Shown here: positions 1 to 8,089 of the stretch, piece by piece
Layout of the letters: every line of letters begins with the position of its first letter
Numbering within the stretch: position 1 is the stretch's first letter
From: Methanospirillum stamsii
Lineage (GTDB): Archaea; Halobacteriota; Methanomicrobia; Methanomicrobiales; Methanospirillaceae
Direction: 5' to 3'
NCBI RefSeq assembly: GCF_003173335.1
Contig: NZ_QGMZ01000009.1
Span: forward strand, 1 to 32,830
DNA: 32,830 nt
Program-made: the position numbers and the translations under genes
The notes under the pieces: generated by a model
Told to the model about the DNA's origin: nothing
Database searches by the model: none
What the model saw: only the letters and a program-made list of their open reading frames with translations

Positions 1-13
1 TTATTTATATTAA

Positions 14-610
14 ATAGAAAAAGTAGGATTTCTTAGTGAATCACCTGATTTTTGGACACTGTCGGAAATTCTCGAGATAATTAAAAAAGAACAGAATGCT
101 GCTGATGCAATAACTCGAAACATAGAATTTACCCGGAATTATCAGGATATTGGAGTAAAGTCTCCAGTCTGGCATGATTTAGTCAGGCAATACAATGACA
201 TCCGGTCTACATTTCATCATCCTTCAATTACCTTGCATAGTGATCTAGAGCATGTTGAGGTGTATGCAGATCCTCTGTTTCCATTAATATGTCAGAATCT
301 GATAGACAACTCTCTCCGCCATGGCGAGCATGTAAAAAATATCCGGTTTAAATCTATTGAAAAAGGAGAAGATTTAATCCTTGAATATTGTGACGATGGT
401 ATCGGGATTCCGGACAGCGAGAAAGAGAAAATATTTGAGAGAGGGTATGGGAAAAATACCGGAATGGGTCTCTTTCTCTCCAGGGAAATTCTCGCCATCA
501 CAAATCTAGTCATGCAGGAGACCGGAACATTCGGAAAAGGAGTTAAATTTATCATTATCATTCCGAAAGATTCGTATCGTTTCCAGGAATCTGGTATCAT
601 ACCTGAATAG
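14..610 (+). pseudogene. 3' part of a sensor histidine kinase, broken or cut by the window edge
   Basis: The open frame encodes the second dimerisation helix and the whole HATPase domain of a histidine kinase. Visible are E-F-T-R-N-Y-Q-D-I-G with P-V-W shortly after, the N-box NLIDNSLRHG, the G1 box DDGIGIP and the G2 box GYGKNTGMGLFLSREI. It is a close paralogue of the C-terminus of the kinase at 5734-7995. An in-frame TAA at 11-13 falls about seven codons after the expected H-box His, which lies off the window. Frame 1 at bases 1-12 reads L-F-I-L, which could continue this frame after a one-base shift, so a frameshift near 12-17 is likely. The only start inside the frame is TTG at 233, which would remove the dimerisation helices. 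A degraded gene is more likely than a short functional ATPase, but an assembly error or unusual start cannot be excluded. Confidence 0.6.
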
Positions 611-759
611 TCAGAGACGATTTCTGAACAAAAGGTAAAATACATATATCCCCTTTCTCTATTATCAACTAGACAATCACAGGATCTTTCATCTATCTGA
701 CTCGGGGATATGATTACAGGCTTTTCTGTCTGAACTAATCCGGATTATTTCAGGGACTG

Positions 760-3291
760 ATGAGGAAACCACAGATGATATCAGTAATCTATGTTGACGA
801 TGAACCGTTCCTTCTTGAGATATGCAAATTATTCCTCGAGCGTTCCGGGGATATCCAGGTTACCACCTCTGTTTCTGCAAAAAACGCTCTTAAAATTTTA
901 TCTTCCAGATCATTTGATGCAATTATTTCTGATTACCAGATGCCCGGCATGGATGGGATAGAATTTTTAAAAGTAATCAGAAAAGACGACAAAATAATCC
1001 CATTTATAATTTTTACCGGCAGAGGAAGGGAAGAAATAGTCATTGAAGCCTTAAAAGAAGGGGCAGATTTTTATCTTCAAAAAGGAGGGGATCCAAAGGC
1101 CCAGTTTGCAGAACTGAGAAATAATGTTGAACAGATAGTCCGGAGAAGAAAAGCCGAGTCTTCTCTTGTGTACCGTGAAACATTATACCGGACACTTTTT
1201 GAGAGTGCGAATGACGCCATTGTTCTGATGGAACATGACCGGGTGATTGAGTGTAATCACCGGACAGAGGATCTGTTTTCTCTCAGTTCAGAAGATCTCA
1301 TCGGGCACAATCCGGTAGAATTCTCTCCTGAATATCAATCTGATGGAAGTTTATCCGCGAAGAAATCTGTTCATCTGCTTAATGAGGCTCTTTTAGGTAT
1401 TCCACAATTATTTGAATGGAGATTTTTAAAACCGGATGGTAATACTTTTGATACAGAAGTAAGTCTGAACCGGATTGAAATGATTGGAACGTTCTTCCTT
1501 CTGGCAATTATCCGGGATATTTCTGTTCATAAAAAAATACTTGGAGAATTGGAACAAAAAACCCAGGATCTCGCTGCTTCGTATGAAGAAATACTGGCAA
1601 CAGAAGAGGAATTAAAAACTCAGTATGATGCACTCTTTCAAAGTGAACGAGCAATGAGAATGAGTGAGGAAAAACTCCGTTCAACTCTTGCTTCCATGGA
1701 TGACCTGGTCCTGACACTGGATATGAATGGTGTTTTTCTTGATGCGTATAAAGAAAACCGGGGAGATTACTTTATCTCACCCGAAGTTTTCATCGGCCAT
1801 CATTATCAGGAAGTCCTACCACCCGACTTAAGCAAATCATTAGGCTCTGCGTTTGATCAGGTAATCGCTTCCGGAAAAACTGAGAAGATCACCTACTCCA
1901 TGAAGTTTAATGACGAAATTCGTTATTTTAATTCAAAATTGTCAATCCGGATGGATGGGGAAGGAAACCCTGCCGGAGTGACCATTGTTGCCAGGGATAT
2001 CACAGAAGAGAAGAAGATCCTACTGGAACTTGCTGAGAGTAAGGTAAAACTTGAGGCGGTAATTCAAAGTTCTCCCATTCCCCAGTTTGTAATTGATAAC
2101 AATCACCAGGTTATTCACTGGAATGCTGCTCTTTCTGAATATAGTGGTATTTCAGATACCGAAATTATTGGTACAAAAGATCAATGGCGTGCATTTTATC
2201 CCGAAAAACGCCCCTGTCTTGCAGACCTTCTCATTGATGAAAAACCTGAACTCGTGGATGAATGGTACAAAGGAAAATATGCTCGATCAGAACTGGTCAA
2301 AGGAGCTTTTGAGGCAGTAGACTTCTTCCCCCGGATGGGAAAGGCCGGGATATGGCTTTATTTTACCGCTGCAACGATTCGGGATAATAAAGGAGAGATA
2401 ATCGGTGCGGTTGAAACACTCGAGGATATCACCGAACAAAAAGAGGCCTATCGTAAGTTACAACATGAAGAGACAATATTAAATGCAGTTATCCAGGTAT
2501 CTCCGGTACCTGAATTTGTAATTGATAAAAACCACCGGGTTATGTTTTGGAATCAGGCTCTTTCCCGGTACAGTAACATTCCTGCAGAAGAAATGGTCGG
2601 TTCTAATCAGCAATGGCGCGCATTTTACCCGGAGGAACGCCCCTGTCTTGCCGATCTCCTGGTGGATAATGCAACAAAAGAATTCAGTACCTGGTACAAC
2701 GATAAGGTTTCACCTTCAAAACTGATTCCTGGTGCGTTTGAAGCCAGTGATTATTTTCCAAATCTGGGGGCGGAAGGGCGGTGGCTGTATTTTACTGCAT
2801 CTCCCATCCGTGATAAAAATGGGGAAATTATCGGTGCTGTAGAGATACTGGAGGATATTTCAGAGCAGAAGCGTGCCAGGGAAGAATTGTTGTCGGTATC
2901 CAGGTACCTTGAGAGTATCATTCAAAATGCACTGGTTTTTGTGATGGTACTTGATGTTGATACGAATGTGCTCATCTGGAATACGGCTGCTGAAGAAATT
3001 AGTGGCTATGCTGCCTCTGAAGTAATTGGTTCCAGGTGGATATGGAGTGCCCTCTATCCGGACCCGGAGTACCGGAAAAAAATTACCGGGGAGCTTGTCA
3101 GGATTATCTCAGAAAATCTCTTCCTGACCAATTTCACCACCCGGATCCGGGCAAAAGATCAGAGTGACCATATAATTACCTGGAATACCAGGGCACTTCG
3201 GAATGATGATGGTGATATAACCGGATATGTAGCAGTTGGGACTGAGTTTAAACCCTGTGTGTGTCCTGACAAAAAGAATCTCAATCCCTAA
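760..3291 (+). CDS. Response regulator with five PAS domains, no kinase domain
   Basis: Cytosolic protein of 843 residues. The receiver domain (residues 6-125) has acidic pocket D13-D14, phospho-acceptor D58 in SDYQMPGMDG, T86 in FTGRG and K108. Five PAS domains follow: about 138-255, 306-420, 430-562, 573-705 and 710-835, with a helical linker at 257-305. PAS3 and PAS4 are near copies of each other. The protein ends just after PAS5 with a Cys-containing tail (CVCPDKK), so there is no HisKA/HATPase output. It may pass signals by protein contact or receive phosphate from a nearby kinase. The start could be ATG 760 or ATG 775, which has AGGA nine bases upstream; M-I-S-V-I-Y-V-D-D from 775 fits the receiver family well. 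No membrane segment is seen. Confidence 0.9.
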   Translation: MRKPQMISVIYVDDEPFLLEICKLFLERSGDIQVTTSVSAKNALKILSSRSFDAIISDYQMPGMDGIEFLKVIRKDDKIIPFIIFTGRGREEIVIEALKEGADFYLQKGGDPKAQFAELRNNVEQIVRRRKAESSLVYRETLYRTLFESANDAIVLMEHDRVIECNHRTEDLFSLSSEDLIGHNPVEFSPEYQSDGSLSAKKSVHLLNEALLGIPQLFEWRFLKPDGNTFDTEVSLNRIEMIGTFFLLAIIRDISVHKKILGELEQKTQDLAASYEEILATEEELKTQYDALFQSERAMRMSEEKLRSTLASMDDLVLTLDMNGVFLDAYKENRGDYFISPEVFIGHHYQEVLPPDLSKSLGSAFDQVIASGKTEKITYSMKFNDEIRYFNSKLSIRMDGEGNPAGVTIVARDITEEKKILLELAESKVKLEAVIQSSPIPQFVIDNNHQVIHWNAALSEYSGISDTEIIGTKDQWRAFYPEKRPCLADLLIDEKPELVDEWYKGKYARSELVKGAFEAVDFFPRMGKAGIWLYFTAATIRDNKGEIIGAVETLEDITEQKEAYRKLQHEETILNAVIQVSPVPEFVIDKNHRVMFWNQALSRYSNIPAEEMVGSNQQWRAFYPEERPCLADLLVDNATKEFSTWYNDKVSPSKLIPGAFEASDYFPNLGAEGRWLYFTASPIRDKNGEIIGAVEILEDISEQKRAREELLSVSRYLESIIQNALVFVMVLDVDTNVLIWNTAAEEISGYAASEVIGSRWIWSALYPDPEYRKKITGELVRIISENLFLTNFTTRIRAKDQSDHIITWNTRALRNDDGDITGYVAVGTEFKPCVCPDKKNLNP
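2056..2876 (+). repeat. Tandem duplication of a PAS module inside the gene
   Basis: Two units, 2056-2447 and 2485-2876, lie exactly 429 bases (143 codons) apart. Both contain AVIQ-x-SP-x-P-x-FVID, QWRAFYPE-x-RPCLADLL and RWLYFTA or IWLYFTA-type segments, then IRD-x-x-GEIIGAVE and ED-I-x-EQK. DNA identity is high around 2182-2240 and 2611-2669, so this is an internal gene duplication of moderate age. Confidence 0.85.
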
Positions 3292-3314
3292 GAAATCATC
3301 ATAAAAAGAAAATC

Positions 3315-3337
3315 TTGGAAAGATGGCAATTTTCCAA
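3315..3337. terminator. Possible bidirectional terminator hairpin between convergent genes
   Basis: TTGGAAA (3315-3321) and TTTCCAA (3331-3337) form a 7-bp stem with a 9-base loop. It lies between the stop of the multi-PAS gene at 3291 and the end of the convergent flavoprotein gene at 3367. No long T-run follows, so the role is uncertain. Confidence 0.35.
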
Positions 3338-3366
3338 AATTTGTGTCTTCCGGTTTTCTGATAGTA

Positions 3367-3939
3367 TCATGACATTTTCTTAAGCAGCCATGCCATGTTC
3401 TGAGCAAGGTTTTTCATAATCTCAAGACCTTCTGTGTCATTTTTCGCTTCTCCAGGATGAAGGCCCATTCCGATGTTCCAGTAATTTGATCCTACGGTAA
3501 ACATCCCGCTAATCCCGAAAAGATGATTGATGGTGTCATATGCATGAATCGCACCTGCCCGTCTGACCGCAACGACTGCAGCTCCTGCTTTTCTGGTAAA
3601 TAATCCCCCATTTGCCATTGCGACAAATCCTGCACGGTCAATCAGCGCCTTTACCTCGGTGGAGACATCTGCGAAATAGGTCGGGGTCCCGATGATGATT
3701 CCATCGGCATCTATCATTTTACTGATACATTCATTCACAAAATCGTTATCGATAGTACAACGGTTATCCCGGTTTTCAAAACATTTCATACAGGCAGTAC
3801 AGCCATGAACTTTTTTACCGCCAACTTGTATGATTTCTGTTTCGATTCCTTCCTTTTGTAACTCATCACATACCGAAGTAAGTAATATGCTGGTGTTTCC
3901 TTCCTTTCTTGGACTTCCATTAAATGCGACAACTTTCAT
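3367..3939 (-). CDS. Iron-sulfur flavoprotein / NADPH-dependent FMN reductase family
   Basis: Protein of 190 residues with a flavodoxin-like fold. The N-terminus MKVVAFNGSPRKEGNTS is the phosphate-binding loop for FMN. C-T-A-C-M-K-C, then seven residues and another Cys, gives CX2CX2CX7C at about residues 47-61. This resembles the compact cluster motif of archaeal iron-sulfur flavoproteins (Isf), though Isf spacing differs slightly. GTPTYFADVS is the second flavin-contact loop. The likely role is electron transfer or reduction of a small oxidant. ATG 3939 is preferred because AGGAGG (complement of 3949-3954) lies nine bases upstream; a TTG codon immediately before it is not needed. The gene is divergent from the HxlR-family regulator at 4098, a common pairing in which the regulator controls the flavoprotein. 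Confidence 0.88.
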   Translation of the reverse strand: MKVVAFNGSPRKEGNTSILLTSVCDELQKEGIETEIIQVGGKKVHGCTACMKCFENRDNRCTIDNDFVNECISKMIDADGIIIGTPTYFADVSTEVKALIDRAGFVAMANGGLFTRKAGAAVVAVRRAGAIHAYDTINHLFGISGMFTVGSNYWNIGMGLHPGEAKNDTEGLEIMKNLAQNMAWLLKKMS

Positions 3940-3963
3940 CAATCATGTCCTCCTGATGTACTA

Positions 3964-3990
3964 AGTAATTCGAAAGTTTACTGATATAAC
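3964..3990 (-). promoter_or_regulatory. TATA box and candidate operator of the flavoprotein gene
   Basis: On the minus strand GTTATATC (complement of 3983-3990) is a plausible TATA box. Immediately downstream lies an imperfect dyad AGTAA (3964-3968) / TTACT (3978-3982) with a 9-base spacer. It would sit between the TATA box and the expected start near 3960, a position suited to repression by the divergent HxlR-type protein. This is an inference. Confidence 0.35.
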
Positions 3991-4097
3991 AGTCCTGAAC
4001 TATACAATTGAATTCAGGTGCTGTATCTAAACTGAGTGCCTTGATAATAAATCATGTGCAGTATCTTTTTTAAAACATAATCTCATAAATAATACTA

Positions 4098-4469
4098 ATG
4101 GGAGAATGTTCAGGAAAAAGAGAATACGGGTGCCCTGTTGAGGCTGCTATTGATATCATCGGAGGAAAATGGAAACCCGTGATACTCTGGCATATCAGGG
4201 ATAGACCTCTTCGGTTTACTGAAATCCGGGCAATCCTTCCAAATATCACGCAGGGTATGCTGACCCGTCAGCTCCGTGAACTTGAAGCTGACCTGGTTGT
4301 CAGTCGGACAATATTCGCAGAGGTGCCTCCACGAGTTGAATATTCCTTGACAGAGTTTGGAAAGACCGTAATTCCTATCCTGGATGACCTTTGTGAATGG
4401 GGAAAGGTATACCTGAAGATGAATCAGGAAAGAATAAGGACGCGAGAGACCTGCCCTTCTTCGAATTGA
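4098..4469 (+). CDS. HxlR-family winged-helix transcriptional regulator
   Basis: Protein of 123 residues. The sequence GCPVEAAIDIIGGKWKPVIL with FTEIRAILPNITQGMLTRQLREL and VEYSLTEFGKTVIPIL spans a typical HxlR winged helix. Helix-turn-helix residues lie at about 38-63 and the wing at about 70-85. Cys4 and Cys12 are present; the Cys in G-C-P-V-E is a conserved redox-sensitive position in several HxlR/YodB-type regulators. It is divergent from the iron-sulfur flavoprotein gene with a 158-base shared promoter region. I infer that it senses oxidative, quinone or aldehyde-like stress and controls the neighbour, but the ligand cannot be read from sequence. Confidence 0.92.
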   Translation: MGECSGKREYGCPVEAAIDIIGGKWKPVILWHIRDRPLRFTEIRAILPNITQGMLTRQLRELEADLVVSRTIFAEVPPRVEYSLTEFGKTVIPILDDLCEWGKVYLKMNQERIRTRETCPSSN

Positions 4470-4559
4470 AAAAATCTCTGAATAATCATGATCTCTCAAT
4501 CCGATGCATCATTATACCGGTCGGATTTTCCGGGATGCAGTCTTTCAAAAAGAGAATAT

Positions 4560-4578
4560 AAAGGAAAGTTCCTTTTTT
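4560..4578 (+). terminator. Possible terminator of the HxlR-family gene
   Basis: A short A/T-rich hairpin AAAGGA (4560-4565) / TCCTTT (4570-4575) with loop AAGT runs directly into a T-tract ending at 4578. It lies between the HxlR gene and the end of the convergent histone gene. Confidence 0.4.
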
Positions 4579-4590
4579 AATAATGGAAAA

Positions 4591-4800
4591 TCAGGCTATT
4601 TTTTCAGCAGCCATCTCAATGTCTTCTTCCTTGAGAGTTTTCCTTCCCGCATGAGCGGCAAGTTTGACTGCTTCCTTAACCAGTTTTCCAAGATAATCTT
4701 CAGTCTTTGCTACAAGGATCTCTGAGGCGTCGCTTCCAACACGCTCAGCACCACTGTTCTTTGCAACTCTTACAACTGCTGCAATCGGTAAGTCTGCCAT
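4591..4800 (-). CDS. Archaeal histone
   Basis: Protein of 69 residues, the standard single histone-fold length (HMfA/HMfB, 67-69). It begins MADLPIAAVVRVAKNSGAER, continues through VGSDASEILVAKTEDYLGKL to the third helix (HAGRKTLKEEDIEMAAEKIA). R11, the K/R-rich loops and the R-K-T loop are the usual DNA contacts. It dimerises and wraps DNA as chromatin. A TATA-like element (minus strand, complement of 4832-4842, T-rich ending TTATATGA) lies about 30 bases upstream, with an AGGT ribosome-binding element just before the start. There are no extra tails. Confidence 0.97.
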   Translation of the reverse strand: MADLPIAAVVRVAKNSGAERVGSDASEILVAKTEDYLGKLVKEAVKLAAHAGRKTLKEEDIEMAAEKIA

Positions 4801-4831
4801 AGTATTACCTGGAATAAATTATAGTACCACT

Positions 4832-4842
4832 CATATAAAAAA
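4832..4842 (-). promoter_or_regulatory. TATA box of the histone gene
   Basis: The minus strand reads T-tract-ATATGA here. The predicted transcription start would be near 4810, giving about a 10-base leader containing AGGT (complement of 4806-4809). Confidence 0.5.
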
Positions 4843-5014
4843 AATTGCATCGAAAGGGAGATCCGGCACCTTCGGAAGGGATGAAAGACCTGGTTTTTGA
4901 GAGGAAGTGAAGTGTCTGTACTCTCCCGGGACTTTGGGCGTTATTGTTCGGTTCATGTATTGTGGTCTTCCCTCCACCAACAACACTATAGGATTGCCTG
5001 TCTTATGATTATTT

Positions 5015-5563
5015 ATGGGACGAAAAAATATACTCCTCACACTTTGTGTGTTAATTTTTCTGTTCACTACGCAGTCTATGGCTTCAATGACAACGATGCC
5101 TGATGTTCAGTTACCACTTGGTCCACCCGCTTCTTATCCTCCATTTGACGATGAAGAATTTTTCAGGATGGCAAATAGCACCATCTCTCTCTTTTGCAAT
5201 GGTGAAACCCTGCCTGTCGGAAGAATGAATACTGCATTTCATGACAAACTTGCAAGTTCTTATTATTCGCTCATTCGGATGAATGTCAGTGAGGGGAATT
5301 ATACCCAGGCAGAGGATATCACCACTTTTCTTTCCTACACACTGACTCTGGTTGAACAATACGAGGATTATGAAACCGAAAGAACAAAATATTCCCCAGT
5401 GGATATGGGTCTAATAACCGATGACGACCTTGAGGAATGGTATGATGCTGCATCTGATGCCTGGAAAAAACTTGCACCTTTCTACCCGGACGCAAAGATG
5501 TATGGAATGCCCCCTGTGATTGAACGGGTAAACTGGATTCCCAGTCAGTTTCCAATAACATAA
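5015..5563 (+). CDS. Small exported protein of unknown function
   Basis: Protein of 182 residues. Residues 1-23 are a clear signal peptide (K4, hydrophobic 6-18, then T-T-Q-S-M-A with probable cleavage after S-M-A). The mature part is acidic and rich in Tyr, Asp and Pro, starting with a Pro-rich segment (PLGPPASYPPFDDEEFF). The centre and end look helical (residues about 70-160). It has one Cys in the mature part and no recognised domain. It is divergent from the histone gene and followed by a putative hairpin. I do not recognise a family. Confidence 0.72.
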   Translation: MGRKNILLTLCVLIFLFTTQSMASMTTMPDVQLPLGPPASYPPFDDEEFFRMANSTISLFCNGETLPVGRMNTAFHDKLASSYYSLIRMNVSEGNYTQAEDITTFLSYTLTLVEQYEDYETERTKYSPVDMGLITDDDLEEWYDAASDAWKKLAPFYPDAKMYGMPPVIERVNWIPSQFPIT

Positions 5564-5572
5564 TGCGTTTAA

Positions 5573-5642
5573 GATAACCAAAGAGAATTTCCGGAAAACC
5601 GCAAAAAAAGGTTATCCTGGATAATTTTCAATATTTCTTTTT
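5573..5642 (+). terminator. Inverted repeat and T-run after the exported-protein gene
   Basis: GATAACC (5573-5579) pairs with GGTTATC (5610-5616) around a 30-base loop that holds the palindrome TTTCCGGAAA (5588-5597). A T-rich stretch ends near 5642. It is a plausible transcription end, but the loop is long. Confidence 0.3.
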
Positions 5643-5733
5643 TGTCATCAAACAATCCTGGTGGTAAAGTTTTTTATCAGATCCCTGTCATGTGTAATAA
5701 AGAGACAACTGGAAGAGTTTAAGGTTTTCAGGG

Positions 5734-7995
5734 ATGCCTGAGATGATCAGGATATCTGGAATTTTTGGTTTTCATTCAGGAAACAGGATCATGTCAGAAG
5801 TGACGCAAGAAGATGGAGCCCTGGAGTTGATTTCGGTCCTCTATGTGGATGATGAAGAGGATCTTCTGGATATTTCTAAAATTTTCCTTGAGAGATCAGG
5901 GGAATTTCATGTAGATATCGTGAACTCTGCTGTCACTGCTTTACAATCTGATAAGATCCTATCCTATGATGCCATTATTTCTGACTATATGATGCCTGAA
6001 ATGGATGGTATTGCATTTTTAAAATCTGTCCGGACATTATCACGTGATATGCCGTTTATCCTGTTCACCGGCAGGGGCAGGGAAGAGGTTGTCATCGAAG
6101 CAATCAATAACGGAGCCGATTTTTATCTTCAGAAAGGGGGCAACCCAAAAGCACAGTTTGCCGAACTGATGCATAAAATTCGTCAGGTTGTCCGGAGAAG
6201 GCAGGCAGAAAAAGACTTAAGCGAACAGAGAATTTTCAATGATGCCATCTTTACCAGTGTACCTGGTCTTTTGTATATCTATGATGAAGATGGCCACCTC
6301 ATCCGGTGGAATAAAAACAATGAGTCTCTTACCGGGTTTACCACTGAAGAACTTCAGGGGAAACATTTTCTTGACTGGTTTGAAGATCCTGCAGATAAAG
6401 AACAGATAAAAAAGGCAGTGGAACAGACTTTTCGTGAGGGTTCCGGTAGTGCACAGGCAAATATCTCCACCAAAGACGGGAGGAAGATCCCTCATTTTTT
6501 AACCGCTGTGAGAGTTGAAATTGGGGATAAAAAATATTTTACCGGAATAGGCATTGACATATCACCTCTGAAAGAAGCAGAAAAAACAATACAGGAGCGG
6601 GATGAACAATATCGCCGGTTTGCAAGAAATGCACCGGATATGATTTACCGGTATAGTATTACCGAGGGACGATTTTTATTTGTAAATCCGGCATCATCTG
6701 TTCTTACAGGGTATCTGCCAGAGGATTTTTACCAGGATCCGGTATTGTTTGACCGGATTATTCATCCTTCCTGGAAAGAGGTGCTGGATGAAAAAAAGCG
6801 TGAATTATTTGAGGGGCACAGTCCGATCATTTTTGAATACCAGATTATCGACAAAGATGGGAAAAATCACTGGTTAAATCAAAGAAAAGTCCTGGTTAGG
6901 GATGAAGCCGGTAAACCGGTTGCCATTGAAGGAATCATCACCGATATCAGCTCGATAAAACAGGCAGATGAAGAACTCAGGAGAAGTGAACAACGATTTG
7001 ATGCCGTGACAAGGAATGCCGGTTCATGGATTTGGGAGATCGATACCGAGGGGATATACCGGTATTCAAATCCGGCAGTATTTGATATTCTTGGATATCA
7101 TCCGGATGAAATCGTTGGAAAAATGCATTTTCTTGATACATTCGACCCATCTATCCGGGATACTGTTGCAGAACTTTCATTGACGATATTCAGGGAACGT
7201 GAGAATTTTAAAAATTTTGAAAATCTGAACCGACATAAAGATGGTTCAATTGTCCTTCTCAGTACCTGTGGCTCTCCGGTCTATAATGAGAAGGGAGAGT
7301 TTAGTGGGTACTGGGGGGTTGATGAAGATATCACCGAACAGGTTAAAACCCGCGATGCTCTCAAGCAGGCAAATCAGAAACTTTCCATGCTTGCAAGTGT
7401 AACCAGGCATGACATTCTGAATAAGATTGCGGTTATTAAAGGATATCTTGCAGTTGTGAGTATGGAATTTGAGACTCCTGAACTCATGGAATATGTCCGG
7501 ATGATGAAGTCTGCTACGGCAAGTATCCAGTCCCAGATTGAGTTTACCCGCACATATCAGAATTTAGGGACCGAAGAGCCGGTGTGGATAAATTTACAGT
7601 CAATTCTTCCGGTATCACAGGTGCCTGATGAGATAATTATGTCGATACATCTCCCTGATGTCGCGGTGTTTGCTGACCAGATGATTGAAAAAGTCTTTTT
7701 TAATCTTCTTGATAATTCTACACGGCACGGAAAGAACGTAACTGAATTAGTGGTTTCCGGAAGAGAGCAGCAGGATGGTTTTCTTGTCACATGGGAGGAT
7801 AATGGTGTCGGTATTCCTGAAGAAGAGAAAAATCTGATTTTTGAACGGGGATATGGCAAGAACACCGGACTGGGGCTTTTTCTTGCCAGAGAAATATTGT
7901 CACTTACCGAAGCTGTAATAACTGAAACCGGAGAGCCTGGAAAAGGAGCAAGGTTTGAACTTCTCTTTTCGAAAGGAAACTATAGAATTTTATAA
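5734..7995 (+). CDS. Receiver-PAS-PAS-PAS hybrid sensor histidine kinase
   Basis: Cytosolic protein of up to 753 residues. The receiver domain (about 32-150) has D39-D40, phospho-acceptor D84 (SDYMMPEMDG), FTGRG, and the same long QKGGNPKAQFAEL stretch as the protein at 760. PAS domains lie at about 165-285, 290-410 and 415-540. The dimerisation helix has H559 in TRHDILNKI, then EFTRTYQNLG with P-V-W. The HATPase has N-box NLLDNSTRHG, DNGVGIP and GYGKNTGLGLFLAREI. It probably autophosphorylates at H559 and signals to receiver proteins. The start may be ATG 5791 (MSEVTQ, with AGGA upstream), since the first 19 residues are not family-like. It is a paralogue of the broken kinase at 14-610. Confidence 0.92.
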   Translation: MPEMIRISGIFGFHSGNRIMSEVTQEDGALELISVLYVDDEEDLLDISKIFLERSGEFHVDIVNSAVTALQSDKILSYDAIISDYMMPEMDGIAFLKSVRTLSRDMPFILFTGRGREEVVIEAINNGADFYLQKGGNPKAQFAELMHKIRQVVRRRQAEKDLSEQRIFNDAIFTSVPGLLYIYDEDGHLIRWNKNNESLTGFTTEELQGKHFLDWFEDPADKEQIKKAVEQTFREGSGSAQANISTKDGRKIPHFLTAVRVEIGDKKYFTGIGIDISPLKEAEKTIQERDEQYRRFARNAPDMIYRYSITEGRFLFVNPASSVLTGYLPEDFYQDPVLFDRIIHPSWKEVLDEKKRELFEGHSPIIFEYQIIDKDGKNHWLNQRKVLVRDEAGKPVAIEGIITDISSIKQADEELRRSEQRFDAVTRNAGSWIWEIDTEGIYRYSNPAVFDILGYHPDEIVGKMHFLDTFDPSIRDTVAELSLTIFRERENFKNFENLNRHKDGSIVLLSTCGSPVYNEKGEFSGYWGVDEDITEQVKTRDALKQANQKLSMLASVTRHDILNKIAVIKGYLAVVSMEFETPELMEYVRMMKSATASIQSQIEFTRTYQNLGTEEPVWINLQSILPVSQVPDEIIMSIHLPDVAVFADQMIEKVFFNLLDNSTRHGKNVTELVVSGREQQDGFLVTWEDNGVGIPEEEKNLIFERGYGKNTGLGLFLAREILSLTEAVITETGEPGKGARFELLFSKGNYRIL

Positions 7996-8047
7996 GCGGA
8001 AAATTTTCTCCAAATTTCATATTCACTTTTCTTTTGTCGTTAGATGG

Positions 8048-8057
8048 AATATATTTA
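8048..8057 (+). promoter_or_regulatory. TATA box of the ferredoxin-nitroreductase gene
   Basis: AATATATTTA lies about 38 bases before ATG 8090. The predicted start of transcription is near 8079, giving a short leader. Confidence 0.45.
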
Positions 8058-8089
8058 AGAATACGTGTAATGAATATTTGAGAAAAATC

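Noticed and set aside
4831-5103. Overlapping open frames on both strands between the histone and the exported-protein gene
   Set aside because: They cover promoter sequence and the signal peptide in the wrong frames and show no protein-like composition.
7955-8089. N-terminal 45-codon extension of the ferredoxin-nitroreductase
   Set aside because: It overlaps the preceding kinase gene, has no domain match, and lies upstream of or across the TATA box that serves ATG 8090.
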